From: Ensifer oleiphilus
GTDB lineage: Bacteria > Pseudomonadota > Alphaproteobacteria > Rhizobiales > Rhizobiaceae
Assembly: GCF_013371465.1 (NCBI RefSeq)
Contig: NZ_JABWDU010000001.1
Coordinates: 1,169,794-1,233,793 of the forward strand
DNA length: 64,000 bases
Direction: 5' to 3'
Positions 51,766-61,970 of the stretch are shown here, piece by piece. Position 1 is the first letter of the stretch; every line of letters begins with the position of its first letter. The notes beneath the pieces were generated by a model. The model was not told where the DNA came from. It saw only the letters and a program-made list of their open reading frames with translations, and made no database searches. The position numbers and the translations under genes were made by a program.

Positions 51766-54375
51766 ATGACGTCCTCCCTCACGGAACGTGCAGCCAACGA
51801 CGATCAGCAGGTCGAGGCAGGATGGAGGCCCTTCCTGCGTCGTAACCGGCGCTACCTTCAGGCGCTCGCAACCTTGCTGGTCATCGGCCTTTTCGGCCTT
51901 GCGATCTTCCATCTGACCTCCGAGGTCCAATATGACGACGTGGTCCAGGCGCTTGCCGATACCAGCTGGACCTCCGTCGTTGCGGCCATTCTCTTCACCG
52001 CCCTGAGCTTTTTCGCTCTTACCTTCTACGATGTCGGTGCGCTGGAATATGTCCGGCGAAAGCTTCCCTATGCCGATGTCGCGTTGACGGCGGCCTGCGC
52101 CTATGCGGTTGGCAACACGGCCGGCTTCGGCGCCTTGAGCGGCGGCGCCATCCGCTACCGCGCCTATTCGCGCCTGGGCATCGAACCGGAAAACATCGCC
52201 CGGATCATCGCCTTCGTCACGCTTGCCTTCGGCCTCGGGCTTCTCACGGTCACATGCCTGAGCCTGCTCGCCGTCGGCGAATATGTGGCGCCGTTGACAG
52301 GGCTGGACCCGTTCTGGCTGCGCATGATTGCCGTTGCCATCCTCGGCACCGTGCTTGCCGTCTTCGTCAAAGGGCGAGACGGGCATGAAGTGACCATCGG
52401 GCGCTTTGCGCTGCGGATGCCTGATTCGCGCACGTCCTCACGCCAGTTCCTTGTCACGGCACTGGACCTGGCCGCATCGGCCACGGTGCTCTACGTGCTG
52501 CTTCCCGCAGGCACGATCGGCTGGCCCGCCTTTCTGGCGATCTATTCGCTGGCCGTCGGCATCGGCGTGCTCAGCCATGTGCCGGCCGGGCTCGGCGTTT
52601 TCGAAACGATCATCATCGCCACGCTCGGCCACAGCGCCGATGTCGACACGATCCTCGGTGCGCTGGTTCTCTACCGTGTCATCTACCATGTCCTGCCGCT
52701 GCTAATCGCGATCGCCGTCGTCGTCGGCATCGAACTGCGCCAACTGTCCGGCCATCCTGTTGCGTCCAGCGTGCGCCGTATCGGAGGGCGCATCACGCCG
52801 CTTTTGTTGGCGACGCTCGGCATCGTGCTGGCGATCATGCTGGTGCTGTCGAGCGTCACACCGACGCCGGATGAAAACCTTGCGTTCCTCGAGGGCTTGC
52901 TGCCGCTGCCGATCGTCGAAGGCGCGCATTTTCTGGCGAGCCTGCTCGGCCTGGCGCTCGTCATTGTCTCGCGCGGCCTCGCGCAGCGGCTTGATGGCGC
53001 CTGGTGGGCGTCGGTCGCAATCGCCGTTGCCGCGCTGCTGCTTTCGCTGATCAAGGCGATCGCGCTGGTCGAGGCCGGCATGCTGGCCTTCTTCCTCGTC
53101 GGTCTCATTGCCAGCCGCCGCCTGTTCGTGCGGCCAGCTTCGCTCTTCGGCCAGGCGCTGACGCTGCCGTGGCTGACGGCGCTCGGCGTCATCTGCCTCG
53201 GCGGATTTGTCGTTCTCATGTTCGTCTATCGCGACGTCGACTACAGCCATGAACTCTGGTGGCAGTTCGAATTCTCCGCCGAAGCCCCCCGCGGCCTGCG
53301 GGCGCTGCTCGGCGTCACGATCGGCGCCAGCGCCATTGCCATCTGGAGCCTGATGCGTCCGGCGGCCTCTGGCGCCGAGCCGGCAAGCGATGATGCCATG
53401 GAGCGGGCATTGGCGATCGTCGAGGCGCAGGACATGTCCGATGCCAATCTGGTGCGCATGGGCGACAAGAGCCTGATGTTTTCCGCCGATGGCCGCGCCT
53501 TCATCATGTATGGCCAGCGCGCCCGCTCGTGGATCGCGCTGTTCGATCCGGTGGGTCCTGTCGATGCGTGGCCGGAGCTGATCTGGCAATTCATCGAGAC
53601 GGCCCGCGCCAGCGGCTGCCGCGCGGTGTTCTATCAGGTTTCGCCGCTCGGGCTTGCCTACTACGCCGATGCGGGGCTACGTGCCTTCAGGCTCGGGGAA
53701 CTCGCCCATGTCGATCTCGCTCGGTTCGAGATGAAGGGCGGCAAATGGGCCAATCTTCGCCAACAGGTCAGCCGCGCCCAGCGGGACGGGCTTGAGTTCA
53801 AGATGGTTGCGCCGGCGGACGTTCCGGCGATCATGGGCGAATTGACCGCGATTTCCGATGCCTGGCTCGCCCATCACAACGCCAAGGAGAAGGGTTTTTC
53901 CCTCGGTGCCTTCGACCCTGATTACCTGGCCGAACAGCCGGTGGCGGTCCTGACCTATGAGGGGCGGATCGTCGCCTTTGCCAACATCCTGGTGACGGCG
54001 ACGAAACAGGAAGGCACGGTCGATCTCATGCGCTTTGCACCGGATGCACCCAAGGGATCGATGGACTTCCTCTTTGCCCAGGTGATGGAACACCTGAAGG
54101 CGGAAGGATACCGCACCTTCAATCTCGGCATGGCGCCGCTGTCGGGCATGTCTTCGCGCCAGATCGCTCCGGTCTGGGACCGGGCAGGGCGGACCTTCTT
54201 CGAACACGGCGAGCGCTTTTACAACTTCAAGGGGCTACGCGCCTTCAAGTCGAAGTTCCACCCGCACTGGCAGCCGCGCTACCTCGTGGCAAGTGGCGGT
54301 ATCAACCCGATCCTGGCCTTGATGGATGCGACATTCCTGATCGGCGGTGGCTTCAAGGGAGTGATGAAGAAATGA
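51766..54375 (+). CDS. lpiA: Lysyl-phosphatidylglycerol synthase/flippase MprF (LpiA)
   Basis: An 869-residue bifunctional membrane protein. The N-terminal half is a multi-helix flippase with a conserved early segment (NTAGFGALSGGAIRYRAYSR). From about residue 540 the C-terminal synthase domain transfers lysine from Lys-tRNA to phosphatidylglycerol (GDKSLMFSADGRAFIMYG, then FNLGMAPLSGMSSRQ). In rhizobia lpiA is low-pH inducible and raises resistance to cationic peptides. The stop overlaps the acvB start by four bases, so lipid synthesis and hydrolysis are translationally coupled. Substrate phosphatidylglycerol depends on pgsA in this window. Confidence 0.94.
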   Translation: MTSSLTERAANDDQQVEAGWRPFLRRNRRYLQALATLLVIGLFGLAIFHLTSEVQYDDVVQALADTSWTSVVAAILFTALSFFALTFYDVGALEYVRRKLPYADVALTAACAYAVGNTAGFGALSGGAIRYRAYSRLGIEPENIARIIAFVTLAFGLGLLTVTCLSLLAVGEYVAPLTGLDPFWLRMIAVAILGTVLAVFVKGRDGHEVTIGRFALRMPDSRTSSRQFLVTALDLAASATVLYVLLPAGTIGWPAFLAIYSLAVGIGVLSHVPAGLGVFETIIIATLGHSADVDTILGALVLYRVIYHVLPLLIAIAVVVGIELRQLSGHPVASSVRRIGGRITPLLLATLGIVLAIMLVLSSVTPTPDENLAFLEGLLPLPIVEGAHFLASLLGLALVIVSRGLAQRLDGAWWASVAIAVAALLLSLIKAIALVEAGMLAFFLVGLIASRRLFVRPASLFGQALTLPWLTALGVICLGGFVVLMFVYRDVDYSHELWWQFEFSAEAPRGLRALLGVTIGASAIAIWSLMRPAASGAEPASDDAMERALAIVEAQDMSDANLVRMGDKSLMFSADGRAFIMYGQRARSWIALFDPVGPVDAWPELIWQFIETARASGCRAVFYQVSPLGLAYYADAGLRAFRLGELAHVDLARFEMKGGKWANLRQQVSRAQRDGLEFKMVAPADVPAIMGELTAISDAWLAHHNAKEKGFSLGAFDPDYLAEQPVAVLTYEGRIVAFANILVTATKQEGTVDLMRFAPDAPKGSMDFLFAQVMEHLKAEGYRTFNLGMAPLSGMSSRQIAPVWDRAGRTFFEHGERFYNFKGLRAFKSKFHPHWQPRYLVASGGINPILALMDATFLIGGGFKGVMKK

Positions 54376-55757
54376 TGCGGATCCAGAACTTCTGTAAGCC
54401 TCTGGCAGGAGCCATGCTGTTGGCGACGGTTGGACTTGCGCCGGCCGTGGCGCAGGATAAGCCGGCGACCTACGACACAGGCATGATCCCGGCACCGCAT
54501 ATCCTCATGCCGAAGGACGCGGTATCCGCCCTCGTTGTCCTCCTGTCTGGTGCGGACGGCTGGAGCGACAAGGAAGACGCGGTCGCGCGGGACCTTGTCG
54601 ACGACAAGGCTGCCGTCATAGGCATCGATCTCAAGGCCTATCTCGCCGCTCTCGGCAAGGATGACGGCGACTGCATCTACACGGTGTCGGATATCGAGGC
54701 GCTGAGCCAGCAGGTTCAGCGGTCTCTGAAGAGCGATGCCTATCTGCCGCCGATCGTTGCCGGCGTCGGCGCAGGCGGGGCCATGGCGCTGGCGATTGCG
54801 GCCCAGACGCCCGCCGCGACCATCGGCCAGACGCTCGCCGTCGATCCTGAGGAAGGCATAGCGTTGACGAAGCAGCTCTGCACACCGGCAGAGAAAATTC
54901 GGAAAGGCGACCGCATGGTGTACGGCCTGACGGACGGCGCGCTTCCGGATCCGATCTCCGTCGTCTTTACGCCGACGGCATCCGATGACGGCCGAAACCA
55001 CGTGGCAGCGCTGATCGAAAAACACGCCGATATCACACAGGAAGAGAGTGACGACGAAGCCTACGCGACCCTTTCCGGCCACCTGACGGATCTGATCGAC
55101 AACGAGGCTAAGTCCGACAATCCGTTCGGCTTGCCGCTGACCGTGCTCGACACCAAGCCCACCCGCGACACCATGGCGGTGATCTATTCCGGCGACGGTG
55201 GCTGGCGCGACATCGACAAGCAGGTTGGCGATGTCCTGCAGCAGCAGGGCGTCCCTGTCGTCGGCATCGATTCTCTGCGCTATTTCTGGTCCGAGCGCGA
55301 TCCTCAGGCGACCGCCGACGATCTCGCCAAGGTGATGGACTACTATCGCAAGCGCTGGAACGTGCGAAACGTCTTGCTGATCGGTTACTCCTTCGGCGCC
55401 GATATCCTGCCACGCACATTCAACCTGCTGCCGCCGGCCGAGCGCGCCCGCGTGCGGCAGGTCACGCTGATGGCGTTGTCGCATCGGGTCGACTACAAGA
55501 TCTCGGTGCTTGGCTGGCTCGGCGCATCCGGGCAGGGCGATGCCGGCGATCCTATCGACGATATCAAGCGCATCGACCCATCGCTGGTGCAATGCATCCA
55601 TGGCACGGAGGAAGAGGACGATGCCTGCCCAGACCTGAAGGGCACGGGTGTCGATGTCGTCGCCATCGAAGGCGGGCACCATTTCGACGAGGACTATCCG
55701 GCGCTGACCCGTCGCGTGCTCGACGCGCTCGACCGGAGGCTGGCTTCCGCGAAGTAG
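54372..55757 (+). CDS. acvB: AcvB, lysyl-phosphatidylglycerol hydrolase (VirJ family)
   Basis: A 461-residue exported serine hydrolase. The signal peptide ends APAVAQ (about residue 28). There are two VirJ-like alpha/beta hydrolase halves. The second is active in appearance: nucleophile Ser340 in GYSFGADIL and a late His in EGGHHFDEDYP. The first half retains only a degenerate elbow (VGAGGAM). In Agrobacterium AcvB is reported to hydrolyse lysyl-phosphatidylglycerol and to be needed for virulence. The gene overlaps lpiA by ATGA, and it converges on purN with a seven-base gap. Confidence 0.93.
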   Translation: MMRIQNFCKPLAGAMLLATVGLAPAVAQDKPATYDTGMIPAPHILMPKDAVSALVVLLSGADGWSDKEDAVARDLVDDKAAVIGIDLKAYLAALGKDDGDCIYTVSDIEALSQQVQRSLKSDAYLPPIVAGVGAGGAMALAIAAQTPAATIGQTLAVDPEEGIALTKQLCTPAEKIRKGDRMVYGLTDGALPDPISVVFTPTASDDGRNHVAALIEKHADITQEESDDEAYATLSGHLTDLIDNEAKSDNPFGLPLTVLDTKPTRDTMAVIYSGDGGWRDIDKQVGDVLQQQGVPVVGIDSLRYFWSERDPQATADDLAKVMDYYRKRWNVRNVLLIGYSFGADILPRTFNLLPPAERARVRQVTLMALSHRVDYKISVLGWLGASGQGDAGDPIDDIKRIDPSLVQCIHGTEEEDDACPDLKGTGVDVVAIEGGHHFDEDYPALTRRVLDALDRRLASAK

Positions 55758-55764
55758 TCCGGTC

Positions 55765-56439
55765 TCAGGCGGCCGGCGAGATCAGGATGGAGGATGCGGG
55801 CGAGGGCTCGACATCCCTGGTGACGACGCGCCCGCCTTCCATACGGACCTTGCCTTCGGCCAGCAGCCGGAGCGCCATCGGGTACGTCCTGTGCTCGACC
55901 GTCAGCACACGGGCGGCCAGCGCGTCGGCAGTATCGCCGTCGACGACGGGCACCACCGCCTGCGCGACGATCGGGCCTTCGTCCATGCCTTCGGTCACGA
56001 AATGCACGGTGCATCCCGCCACTTTCATGCCGGCATCAATGGCGCGCTGATGGGTGTGGAGACCCGGGAAAAGCGGTAGAAGCGACGGATGGATGTTGAT
56101 GATCCGGCCTTCGTGGCGCTGGATAAAGGTCGCCGACAGCAGCCGCATGTAGCCTGCAAGGCAGATGATGTCAGGAGACAGCCGATCGAGTTCGGCAAGG
56201 ATCGCCGCTTCGTGCGCGTCCTTGCTATCGAAATTCTTGCGCAGGAACGCATGGGTCGGGATGCCGAGCGCTGCCGCCTTGGCAAGCCCTCCGGCGTCTG
56301 CCTTGTCGGCGATCACTGCAACGATCTCGGCTGGAAAACCAGGCTCACCCGCGGCCTTGGCCAGCGCGAGCATGTTGGAGCCGCCGCCCGAGATGAAGAC
56401 GACGACTTTTTTCCGGCCTGCCGTCACGTCGTTCGTCAT
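55765..56439 (-). CDS. purN: Phosphoribosylglycinamide formyltransferase PurN
   Basis: Third step of purine synthesis: transfers a formyl group from 10-formyl-tetrahydrofolate to GAR, 224 residues. Visible are the phosphate loop [10 protein letters not shown] and the catalytic Asn-His pair in [13 protein letters not shown], plus the Asp in [12 protein letters not shown]. It overlaps purM by four bases, the same purM-purN order as in E. coli. Confidence 0.97.
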   Translation of the reverse strand: MTNDVTAGRKKVVVFISGGGSNMLALAKAAGEPGFPAEIVAVIADKADAGGLAKAAALGIPTHAFLRKNFDSKDAHEAAILAELDRLSPDIICLAGYMRLLSATFIQRHEGRIINIHPSLLPLFPGLHTHQRAIDAGMKVAGCTVHFVTEGMDEGPIVAQAVVPVVDGDTADALAARVLTVEHRTYPMALRLLAEGKVRMEGGRVVTRDVEPSPASSILISPAA

Positions 56440-57506
56440 AGGGCGAGGCTGCCCTTGTAGATCGTGCCATGTGCGCCCTCAGTGCGGGCGACCATGCGAC
56501 CGAGCGTGAAGACGGTTTCGCCCTCTGCCTCAAGCACGGCTGTCACTTCATGCGCCTTTGCTGCCGGAACGACGGCAATCATGCCGACGCCACAGTTGAA
56601 GGTCCGCAGCATTTCGTTGGCCGCGACGCCGCCGGTCTGGGCAAGCCAGGAGAACACCTTCGGTGCCTTGATGGCGTCGAGGTCGATCTCGGCTGCCAGA
56701 TGCTTCGGCAGCACGCGCGGAATGTTCTCGGGGAAGCCGCCGCCGGTGATGTGCGCCAGCGCCTTGATCGAGCCGGTCTCGCGGATCGCCTTCAGAAGCG
56801 GCTTCACATAGATGCGGGTCGGCGTCATCAGGAGGTCGGCGAGCGTACCTTCGCCGAAGGGCGCGGGCGCGTCCCAGGCAAGGCCCGAAAGAGCAACGAT
56901 CTTGCGCACGAGCGAATAACCGTTGGAATGAACGCCCGACGAGGCAAGGCCGAGAATGACGTCGCCTTCGCCGATGTCGCCGACCGGGAGCAACTGCCCG
57001 CGTTCGGCGGCGCCGACGGCAAAGCCGGCAAGGTCATAATCGCCACCCGAGTACATGCCCGGCATTTCTGCCGTCTCGCCACCGATCAGCGCGCAGCCGG
57101 ATTGGCGGCAACCGTCGGCAATGCCGGCAACGATTGCGGCACCCTGATCCGGATCGAGCTTTCCCGTCGCGAAATAGTCGAGGAAGAACAGCGGCTCGGC
57201 GCCCTGGACCACCAGGTCGTTGACGCACATGGCAACGAGGTCGATGCCGACGGTGTCGTGCTTGTTGGCGTCGATGGCGATCTTGAGCTTGGTGCCGACG
57301 CCGTCATTGGCGGCAACGAGCACCGGGTCTGTGAAGCCGGCCGCCTTGAGATCGAAGAGGCCGCCGAAGCCGCCGATCTCGCCGTCGGCGCCGGGGCGCC
57401 GGGTCGAGCGCACATGCGGCTTGATCTTCTCCACCATCAGATTGCCGGCATCGATATCCACGCCTGCATCACTATAGGTGAGGCCGTTCTTTCCCGACTG
57501 GCTCAT
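56436..57506 (-). CDS. purM: Phosphoribosylformylglycinamidine cyclo-ligase (AIR synthetase)
   Basis: Fifth step of purine synthesis: closes the imidazole ring of FGAM with ATP, 356 residues from the ATG at 57506 ([20 protein letters not shown]). Motifs include [23 protein letters not shown] and [16 protein letters not shown] longer open frame to 57656 adds 50 unconserved residues. It is first in the purM-purN operon, divergent from the perM gene. Confidence 0.97.
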   Translation of the reverse strand: MSQSGKNGLTYSDAGVDIDAGNLMVEKIKPHVRSTRRPGADGEIGGFGGLFDLKAAGFTDPVLVAANDGVGTKLKIAIDANKHDTVGIDLVAMCVNDLVVQGAEPLFFLDYFATGKLDPDQGAAIVAGIADGCRQSGCALIGGETAEMPGMYSGGDYDLAGFAVGAAERGQLLPVGDIGEGDVILGLASSGVHSNGYSLVRKIVALSGLAWDAPAPFGEGTLADLLMTPTRIYVKPLLKAIRETGSIKALAHITGGGFPENIPRVLPKHLAAEIDLDAIKAPKVFSWLAQTGGVAANEMLRTFNCGVGMIAVVPAAKAHEVTAVLEAEGETVFTLGRMVARTEGAHGTIYKGSLAL

Positions 57507-57766
57507 GCTGGTTCTCCAAGGCTGGTCGCGCGACAGGTATTTTGCGGATGCGAATTGCACGGCGGGCAAGGGAGTGCAAGCCGACAGCCAGTCTTCTCGG
57601 CCTTTTTTCAACATTTTGCCCATATCCCACCGGCAAGACAGCGGTCGAGAGTTCAATTTGGGGGCCTCTGAGGCGCGTAGACTTGACCGCTGCGCGCTGA
57701 GCCCCCTATCTCCTCAAACAGAATAGGATGCGGCAAAGGCATGCGTGGCGTGTTACGGGGAACACC

Positions 57767-58888
57767 ATGGACATAAAAGTCAGCGGTTCGGGACTACAAC
57801 GCCAGGTGATCTTCTGGCTGCTGGTGCTTGCTGCCTTCATCGCCTTCCTGATGGTTTTCAGCTCGATCCTGCTGCCGTTCCTGGCGGGCATGGCGCTTGC
57901 CTATTTCCTCGACCCGGTCGCCGACCGCCTCGAGCGCCTCGGTCTTAGCCGGCTGATGGCGACGGTTGTGATCCTCATCGGTTTCGTGGTGATCTTTGCC
58001 CTGTCGCTGATGATCATCATTCCCGTGATCTTCACGCAAGCCGCCGATTTCATCCAGAAGATGCCGGGCTATATCACCAAGCTGCAGGAACTCTTGACCG
58101 ACAGCCAGTCGACGCTGCTGCCGCAATGGCTGGCGGACCAGATGACAGCGATCAAGCAGAATTCGGCCAAACTGCTGGAGCAGGGCGCCAGCTTCCTCGG
58201 CACACTCTTCCAGCAGCTCTGGAATTCCGGCATGGCGCTGCTCGACATCCTGTCACTGTTCGTCATCACGCCTGTCGTTGCCTTCTATCTGCTGCTCGAC
58301 TGGGACCGGATGGTCGACAGGGTCGACAGTTGGGTACCGCGCGATTACGTCGGCGTCGTCCGCCAGATCGCCCGCGACATGAACACGACGATTGCCGGCT
58401 TCGTTCGCGGTCAGGGTTCGCTCTGCATCATCCTTGGCCTTTACTATGGCATCGGCCTGTCGCTCGTCGGTCTCAATTTCGGCCTGCTGATTGGCCTGTT
58501 TGCCGGCATGATCAGCTTCGTCCCCTATGTCGGCTCGATGGTGGGGCTGGTGCTGGCGGTCGGCGTGGCGCTGGTGCAATTCTGGCCCGACTATCTCTGG
58601 ATCGGGCTTGTCGCCGCCATCTTCTTCAGCGGCCAGTTCCTCGAAGGCAACATCCTGCAGCCCAAGCTGGTGGGAAAAAGCGTCGGCCTGCATCCGGTCT
58701 GGCTGATGTTCGCCCTTCTTGCCTTCGGCGCCCTCTTCGGTTTCGTCGGGCTGCTGGTTGCCGTTCCCGCGGCCGCTGCCATCGGCGTGCTTGTTCGCTT
58801 CGGCATCCAGCGATACCTTGATAGCGACCTCTACCATGGGCATGGGAAGGTCGCGGTGAAGAAGACAAAGGGCAATCAGCCCGGCTGA
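57767..58888 (+). CDS. AI-2E family transporter (PerM-like)
   Basis: A 373-residue inner-membrane protein from the ATG at 57767, with GGGGAA upstream. Helices appear in the usual pattern: an N-terminal group (QVIFWLLVLAAFIAFLMVF), a helical soluble segment of about 100 residues, and a C-terminal group (GLFAGMISFVPYVGSMVGL). The family motif PYVG is present. Members include PerM and putative quorum-signal exporters; substrate here is unknown. It lies next to hdaA, a conserved neighbour in alphaproteobacteria. Confidence 0.88.
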   Translation: MDIKVSGSGLQRQVIFWLLVLAAFIAFLMVFSSILLPFLAGMALAYFLDPVADRLERLGLSRLMATVVILIGFVVIFALSLMIIIPVIFTQAADFIQKMPGYITKLQELLTDSQSTLLPQWLADQMTAIKQNSAKLLEQGASFLGTLFQQLWNSGMALLDILSLFVITPVVAFYLLLDWDRMVDRVDSWVPRDYVGVVRQIARDMNTTIAGFVRGQGSLCIILGLYYGIGLSLVGLNFGLLIGLFAGMISFVPYVGSMVGLVLAVGVALVQFWPDYLWIGLVAAIFFSGQFLEGNILQPKLVGKSVGLHPVWLMFALLAFGALFGFVGLLVAVPAAAAIGVLVRFGIQRYLDSDLYHGHGKVAVKKTKGNQPG

Positions 58889-58934
58889 TGGCAATCGGCC
58901 CGGCTGATCGTCCCCTCCTTGTCCCGAGTACAGC

Positions 58935-59624
58935 ATGACAAAACGTCCCTTCGAACAACTGCCCTTGGCATTCGACCACGACCCGGCAACGGGTCGTGAG
59001 GATCTGCTCGTTTCCGATCGGTTGAGCGCGGCGATTGCGATCGTCGATCACTGGCCCGACTGGCCGTCGCCGGTTGTCATCATCGCCGGGCCGGTCGGCT
59101 CCGGCAAATCGCATCTTGCCAGCATCTGGAAGGAGAGGGCCGGCGCGCGAACGATCCACCCGGTCGCAGGATCAGACGCGGCGCTGATGGCTGCCCAAGG
59201 TCCTGTTCTGTTCGAGGACGCCGACCGCCAGGGTTTTGACGACACCACGCTGTTTCATGTCATCAACAGCGTGCGTGAGCATGGCACCGGTCTGTTGATG
59301 ACCTCGCGGCTCTGGCCGATGTCCTGGCCGGTCGTTCTTCCCGATCTGCGCTCGCGCCTCAAGGCGGCGACTGTCGTCGAGATCGGCGAGCCTGACGACG
59401 AACTGTTGACGCAGGTGCTGATCAAGCTCTTTGCCGATCGCCAGCTTTTGATCGATGAAAGGCTCGTCGGCTATATCGTCCAGCGCATGGAGCGCTCGCT
59501 CGAGGCGGCCCAGACGATCGTCGAGCGCATCGACCGACTGGCGCTTGCCCGAGGCGTCAGGCTGACCCGGTCGCTTGCCGCCGAAGTCCTGGAAGAGCTC
59601 GGGAATCAACGCCATTCCGATTAG
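58935..59624 (+). CDS. hdaA: HdaA, regulatory inactivator of DnaA
   Basis: A 229-residue AAA+ protein without DnaA's C-terminal DNA-binding domain. The N-terminal QLPLAF motif (8-13) is a sliding-clamp-binding site. The Walker A-like motif GPVGSGKSH is at 52-60. A later segment (RMERSLEAAQTIVERIDRLA) matches the lid and Arg-finger region of Hda. It binds the replicating clamp and triggers ATP hydrolysis by DnaA, blocking re-initiation. It also lies near dnaB and holC in this window. It starts 46 bases after perM. Confidence 0.93.
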   Translation: MTKRPFEQLPLAFDHDPATGREDLLVSDRLSAAIAIVDHWPDWPSPVVIIAGPVGSGKSHLASIWKERAGARTIHPVAGSDAALMAAQGPVLFEDADRQGFDDTTLFHVINSVREHGTGLLMTSRLWPMSWPVVLPDLRSRLKAATVVEIGEPDDELLTQVLIKLFADRQLLIDERLVGYIVQRMERSLEAAQTIVERIDRLALARGVRLTRSLAAEVLEELGNQRHSD

Positions 59625-59707
59625 TACCAGGCCTCGATGATAGAAACCTATAGGATGGTCCATGGCCGACCTCTTGCGGCGTCGACGTCCTTGACCGATG
59701 CATCGAA

Positions 59708-59736
59708 CTGTCACAGTTCTGTCGTCAAACTGTTAT
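59708..59736 (+). promoter_or_regulatory. PHO box array upstream of ppk
   Basis: Three direct repeats of a CTGT-starting heptamer occur at exact 11-base intervals: CTGTCAC (59708-59714), CTGTCGT (59719-59725) and CTGTTAT (59730-59736), each separated by four bases. This matches the PhoB-binding PHO box (CTGTCAT repeats). It ends 36 bases before the ppk start codon, so phosphate limitation should induce ppk. Confidence 0.8.
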
Positions 59737-59772
59737 AGTTCCTGCCTGCGGAGAAATGGGGTCTGATCGGCA

Positions 59773-61959
59773 ATGGATAATGCGACGTCTGCGGTGAACG
59801 AGAACAAACAGACGGCGGAGGAAATCGATCTGCTCTCCAGCCCGGAGCGCTTCATCAATCGCGAATTTTCCTGGCTGCAGTTCAATCGTCGCGTGCTTGA
59901 AGAGACGCTCAACACGGCGCATCCGCTGTTGGAGCGGGTTCGCTTCCTGTCGATCTCGGCCGCCAACCTCGACGAATTCTTCATGGTGCGCGTCGCCGGC
60001 CTCGAGGGCCAGGTGCGCCAGGGGCTGGCCATGCGGTCGCCCGATGGCAAGACGCCGGCCGAGCAGCTCGAAGACATCCTGAAGGAAATCGACAACCTGC
60101 AGATGGAGCAGCAGGCCTCGCTTGCTGTGTTGCAGCAATATCTCGCCAAGGAAGATATTCTGATCGTCCGGCCGGCGTCGCTGTCGGCGCAGGACAAGAG
60201 CTGGCTTGCCAACGAGTTCGACCAACTGATCTTTCCGGTGCTGACGCCGCTGTCGATCGATCCGGCGCATCCGTTCCCGTTCATCCCGAACCTCGGCTTC
60301 TCGATGGGCCTGCAGCTCGTCAGCAAGACCGGCCGCGAGCCGATGACGGCGCTGTTGCGCCTGCCGGTGGCGCTCGACCGCTTCATCCGTTTGCCCGATT
60401 TCAAGAACGTCATCCGCTACATCACGCTCGAAGACATGGTCAGTCAGTTCATCGACAGGCTGTTCCCGGGCTATGAGGTCAATGGTTCCGGCACGTTCCG
60501 CATCATTCGAGACAGCGACATCGAAGTCGAGGAAGAGGCGGAAGATCTGGTGCGCTTCTTTGAAACCGCGCTGAAGCGCCGGCGCCGCGGCTCGGTGATC
60601 CGCATCGAACTCGATTCGGAAATGCCTGCTTCGCTGCGCCAGTTCGTCGTTCAGGAATTGAGCGTTCCGGAAAACCGCGTCGCCGTGCTGCCCGGTCTTC
60701 TGGCATTGAACACGCTGTCGGAGATCACCAAGGCGCCGCGCGACGATCTGCGCTTCGAGCCCTATAATCCGCGCTTCCCGGAGCGCGTGCGCGAGCACGC
60801 CGGCGATTGTTTTGCCGCGATCCGCGAAAAGGACATGGTGGTCCACCACCCCTACGAATCCTTCGACGTCGTCGTGCAGTTCCTACTGCAGGCGGCTCGC
60901 GATCCGGAAGTGGTGGCGATCAAGCAGACGCTCTACCGCACCTCGAACGACAGCCCGATCGTGCGCGCGCTTGTCGACGCGGCCGAAGCGGGAAAGTCGG
61001 TGACGGCGCTGGTCGAGCTGAAGGCGCGCTTCGACGAGGAAGCCAACATCCGCTGGGCGCGTGACCTGGAGCGCGCCGGTGTGCAGGTCGTCTTCGGCTT
61101 CATCGAGCTCAAGACCCATGCCAAGATGTCGATGGTCGTGCGCCGCGAGGAGGGCCGGTTGCGCACCTATTGCCACCTCGGCACCGGCAACTATCACCCG
61201 GTCACGGCGAAGATCTACACCGACCTGTCATTCTTCACGTGCAATCCCGTCATGGCCCACGACATGGCGAACATCTTCAATTTCATCACCGGCTACGGCG
61301 AGCCGGAAGCCGGGATGAAGCTGGCGGTTTCGCCGCACACGCTGCGCCCCCGCATCCTCCAGCATGTGGAGGAGGAGATCGAGCACGCCAAGGCAGGGCG
61401 GCCGGCGGCGATCTGGATGAAGATGAACTCGCTCGTCGACCCCGAGATCATCGATGCTCTCTACAAGGCCAGCCGGGCAGGCGTCGAAATCGACCTCGTC
61501 GTGCGCGGCATCTGCTGCTTGCGGCCGCAGGTTCCGGGCCTTTCCGACAATATTCGTGTCAAGTCCATCGTCGGCAGATTCCTCGAACATTCCCGCATAT
61601 TCTGCTTCGGCAACGGTCATGGTCTTCCATCGGAGAATGCGCTTGTCTATATCGGCTCGGCGGATATGATGCCGCGCAATCTGGACCGGCGGGTTGAGAC
61701 GCTTGTGCCTCTCATCAACCGGACTGTGCACGAACAGGTTCTTTCGCAGATCATGCTGGGCAATCTCATCGACAACCAGCAGAGCTACGAAATTCTTCCG
61801 GACGGCACGTCTCGCCGGATGGAAGTCGGCAAGGACGCCGAGCCGTTCAACGCGCAGCATTATTTCATGACCAACCCCAGCCTCTCCGGCCGGGGTGAAG
61901 CCCTGAAGTCCAGCGCACCGAAGCTGATTGCCGGCTGGAAGAGCAGCTGGCGCAAGTAA
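59773..61959 (+). CDS. ppk: Polyphosphate kinase 1
   Basis: Makes inorganic polyphosphate from ATP, 728 residues. The phospholipase-D-like core holds the autophosphorylated histidine, His449, in [14 protein letters not shown], and the second His motif in [14 protein letters not shown]. The N-terminal [19 protein letters not shown]-type segment (here [15 protein letters not shown]) is diagnostic. The gene follows a three-copy PHO box, so it is likely part of the Pho regulon. It is followed by ppx after 11 bases. Confidence 0.97.
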   Translation: MDNATSAVNENKQTAEEIDLLSSPERFINREFSWLQFNRRVLEETLNTAHPLLERVRFLSISAANLDEFFMVRVAGLEGQVRQGLAMRSPDGKTPAEQLEDILKEIDNLQMEQQASLAVLQQYLAKEDILIVRPASLSAQDKSWLANEFDQLIFPVLTPLSIDPAHPFPFIPNLGFSMGLQLVSKTGREPMTALLRLPVALDRFIRLPDFKNVIRYITLEDMVSQFIDRLFPGYEVNGSGTFRIIRDSDIEVEEEAEDLVRFFETALKRRRRGSVIRIELDSEMPASLRQFVVQELSVPENRVAVLPGLLALNTLSEITKAPRDDLRFEPYNPRFPERVREHAGDCFAAIREKDMVVHHPYESFDVVVQFLLQAARDPEVVAIKQTLYRTSNDSPIVRALVDAAEAGKSVTALVELKARFDEEANIRWARDLERAGVQVVFGFIELKTHAKMSMVVRREEGRLRTYCHLGTGNYHPVTAKIYTDLSFFTCNPVMAHDMANIFNFITGYGEPEAGMKLAVSPHTLRPRILQHVEEEIEHAKAGRPAAIWMKMNSLVDPEIIDALYKASRAGVEIDLVVRGICCLRPQVPGLSDNIRVKSIVGRFLEHSRIFCFGNGHGLPSENALVYIGSADMMPRNLDRRVETLVPLINRTVHEQVLSQIMLGNLIDNQQSYEILPDGTSRRMEVGKDAEPFNAQHYFMTNPSLSGRGEALKSSAPKLIAGWKSSWRK

Positions 61960-61970
61960 ACTGGTTTTGC

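Noticed and set aside
54372-55757. AcvB/VirJ considered as evidence of a type IV secretion or Ti-plasmid segment
   Set aside because: No virB or virD genes are nearby, and chromosomal acvB next to lpiA is the normal arrangement in Rhizobiaceae.
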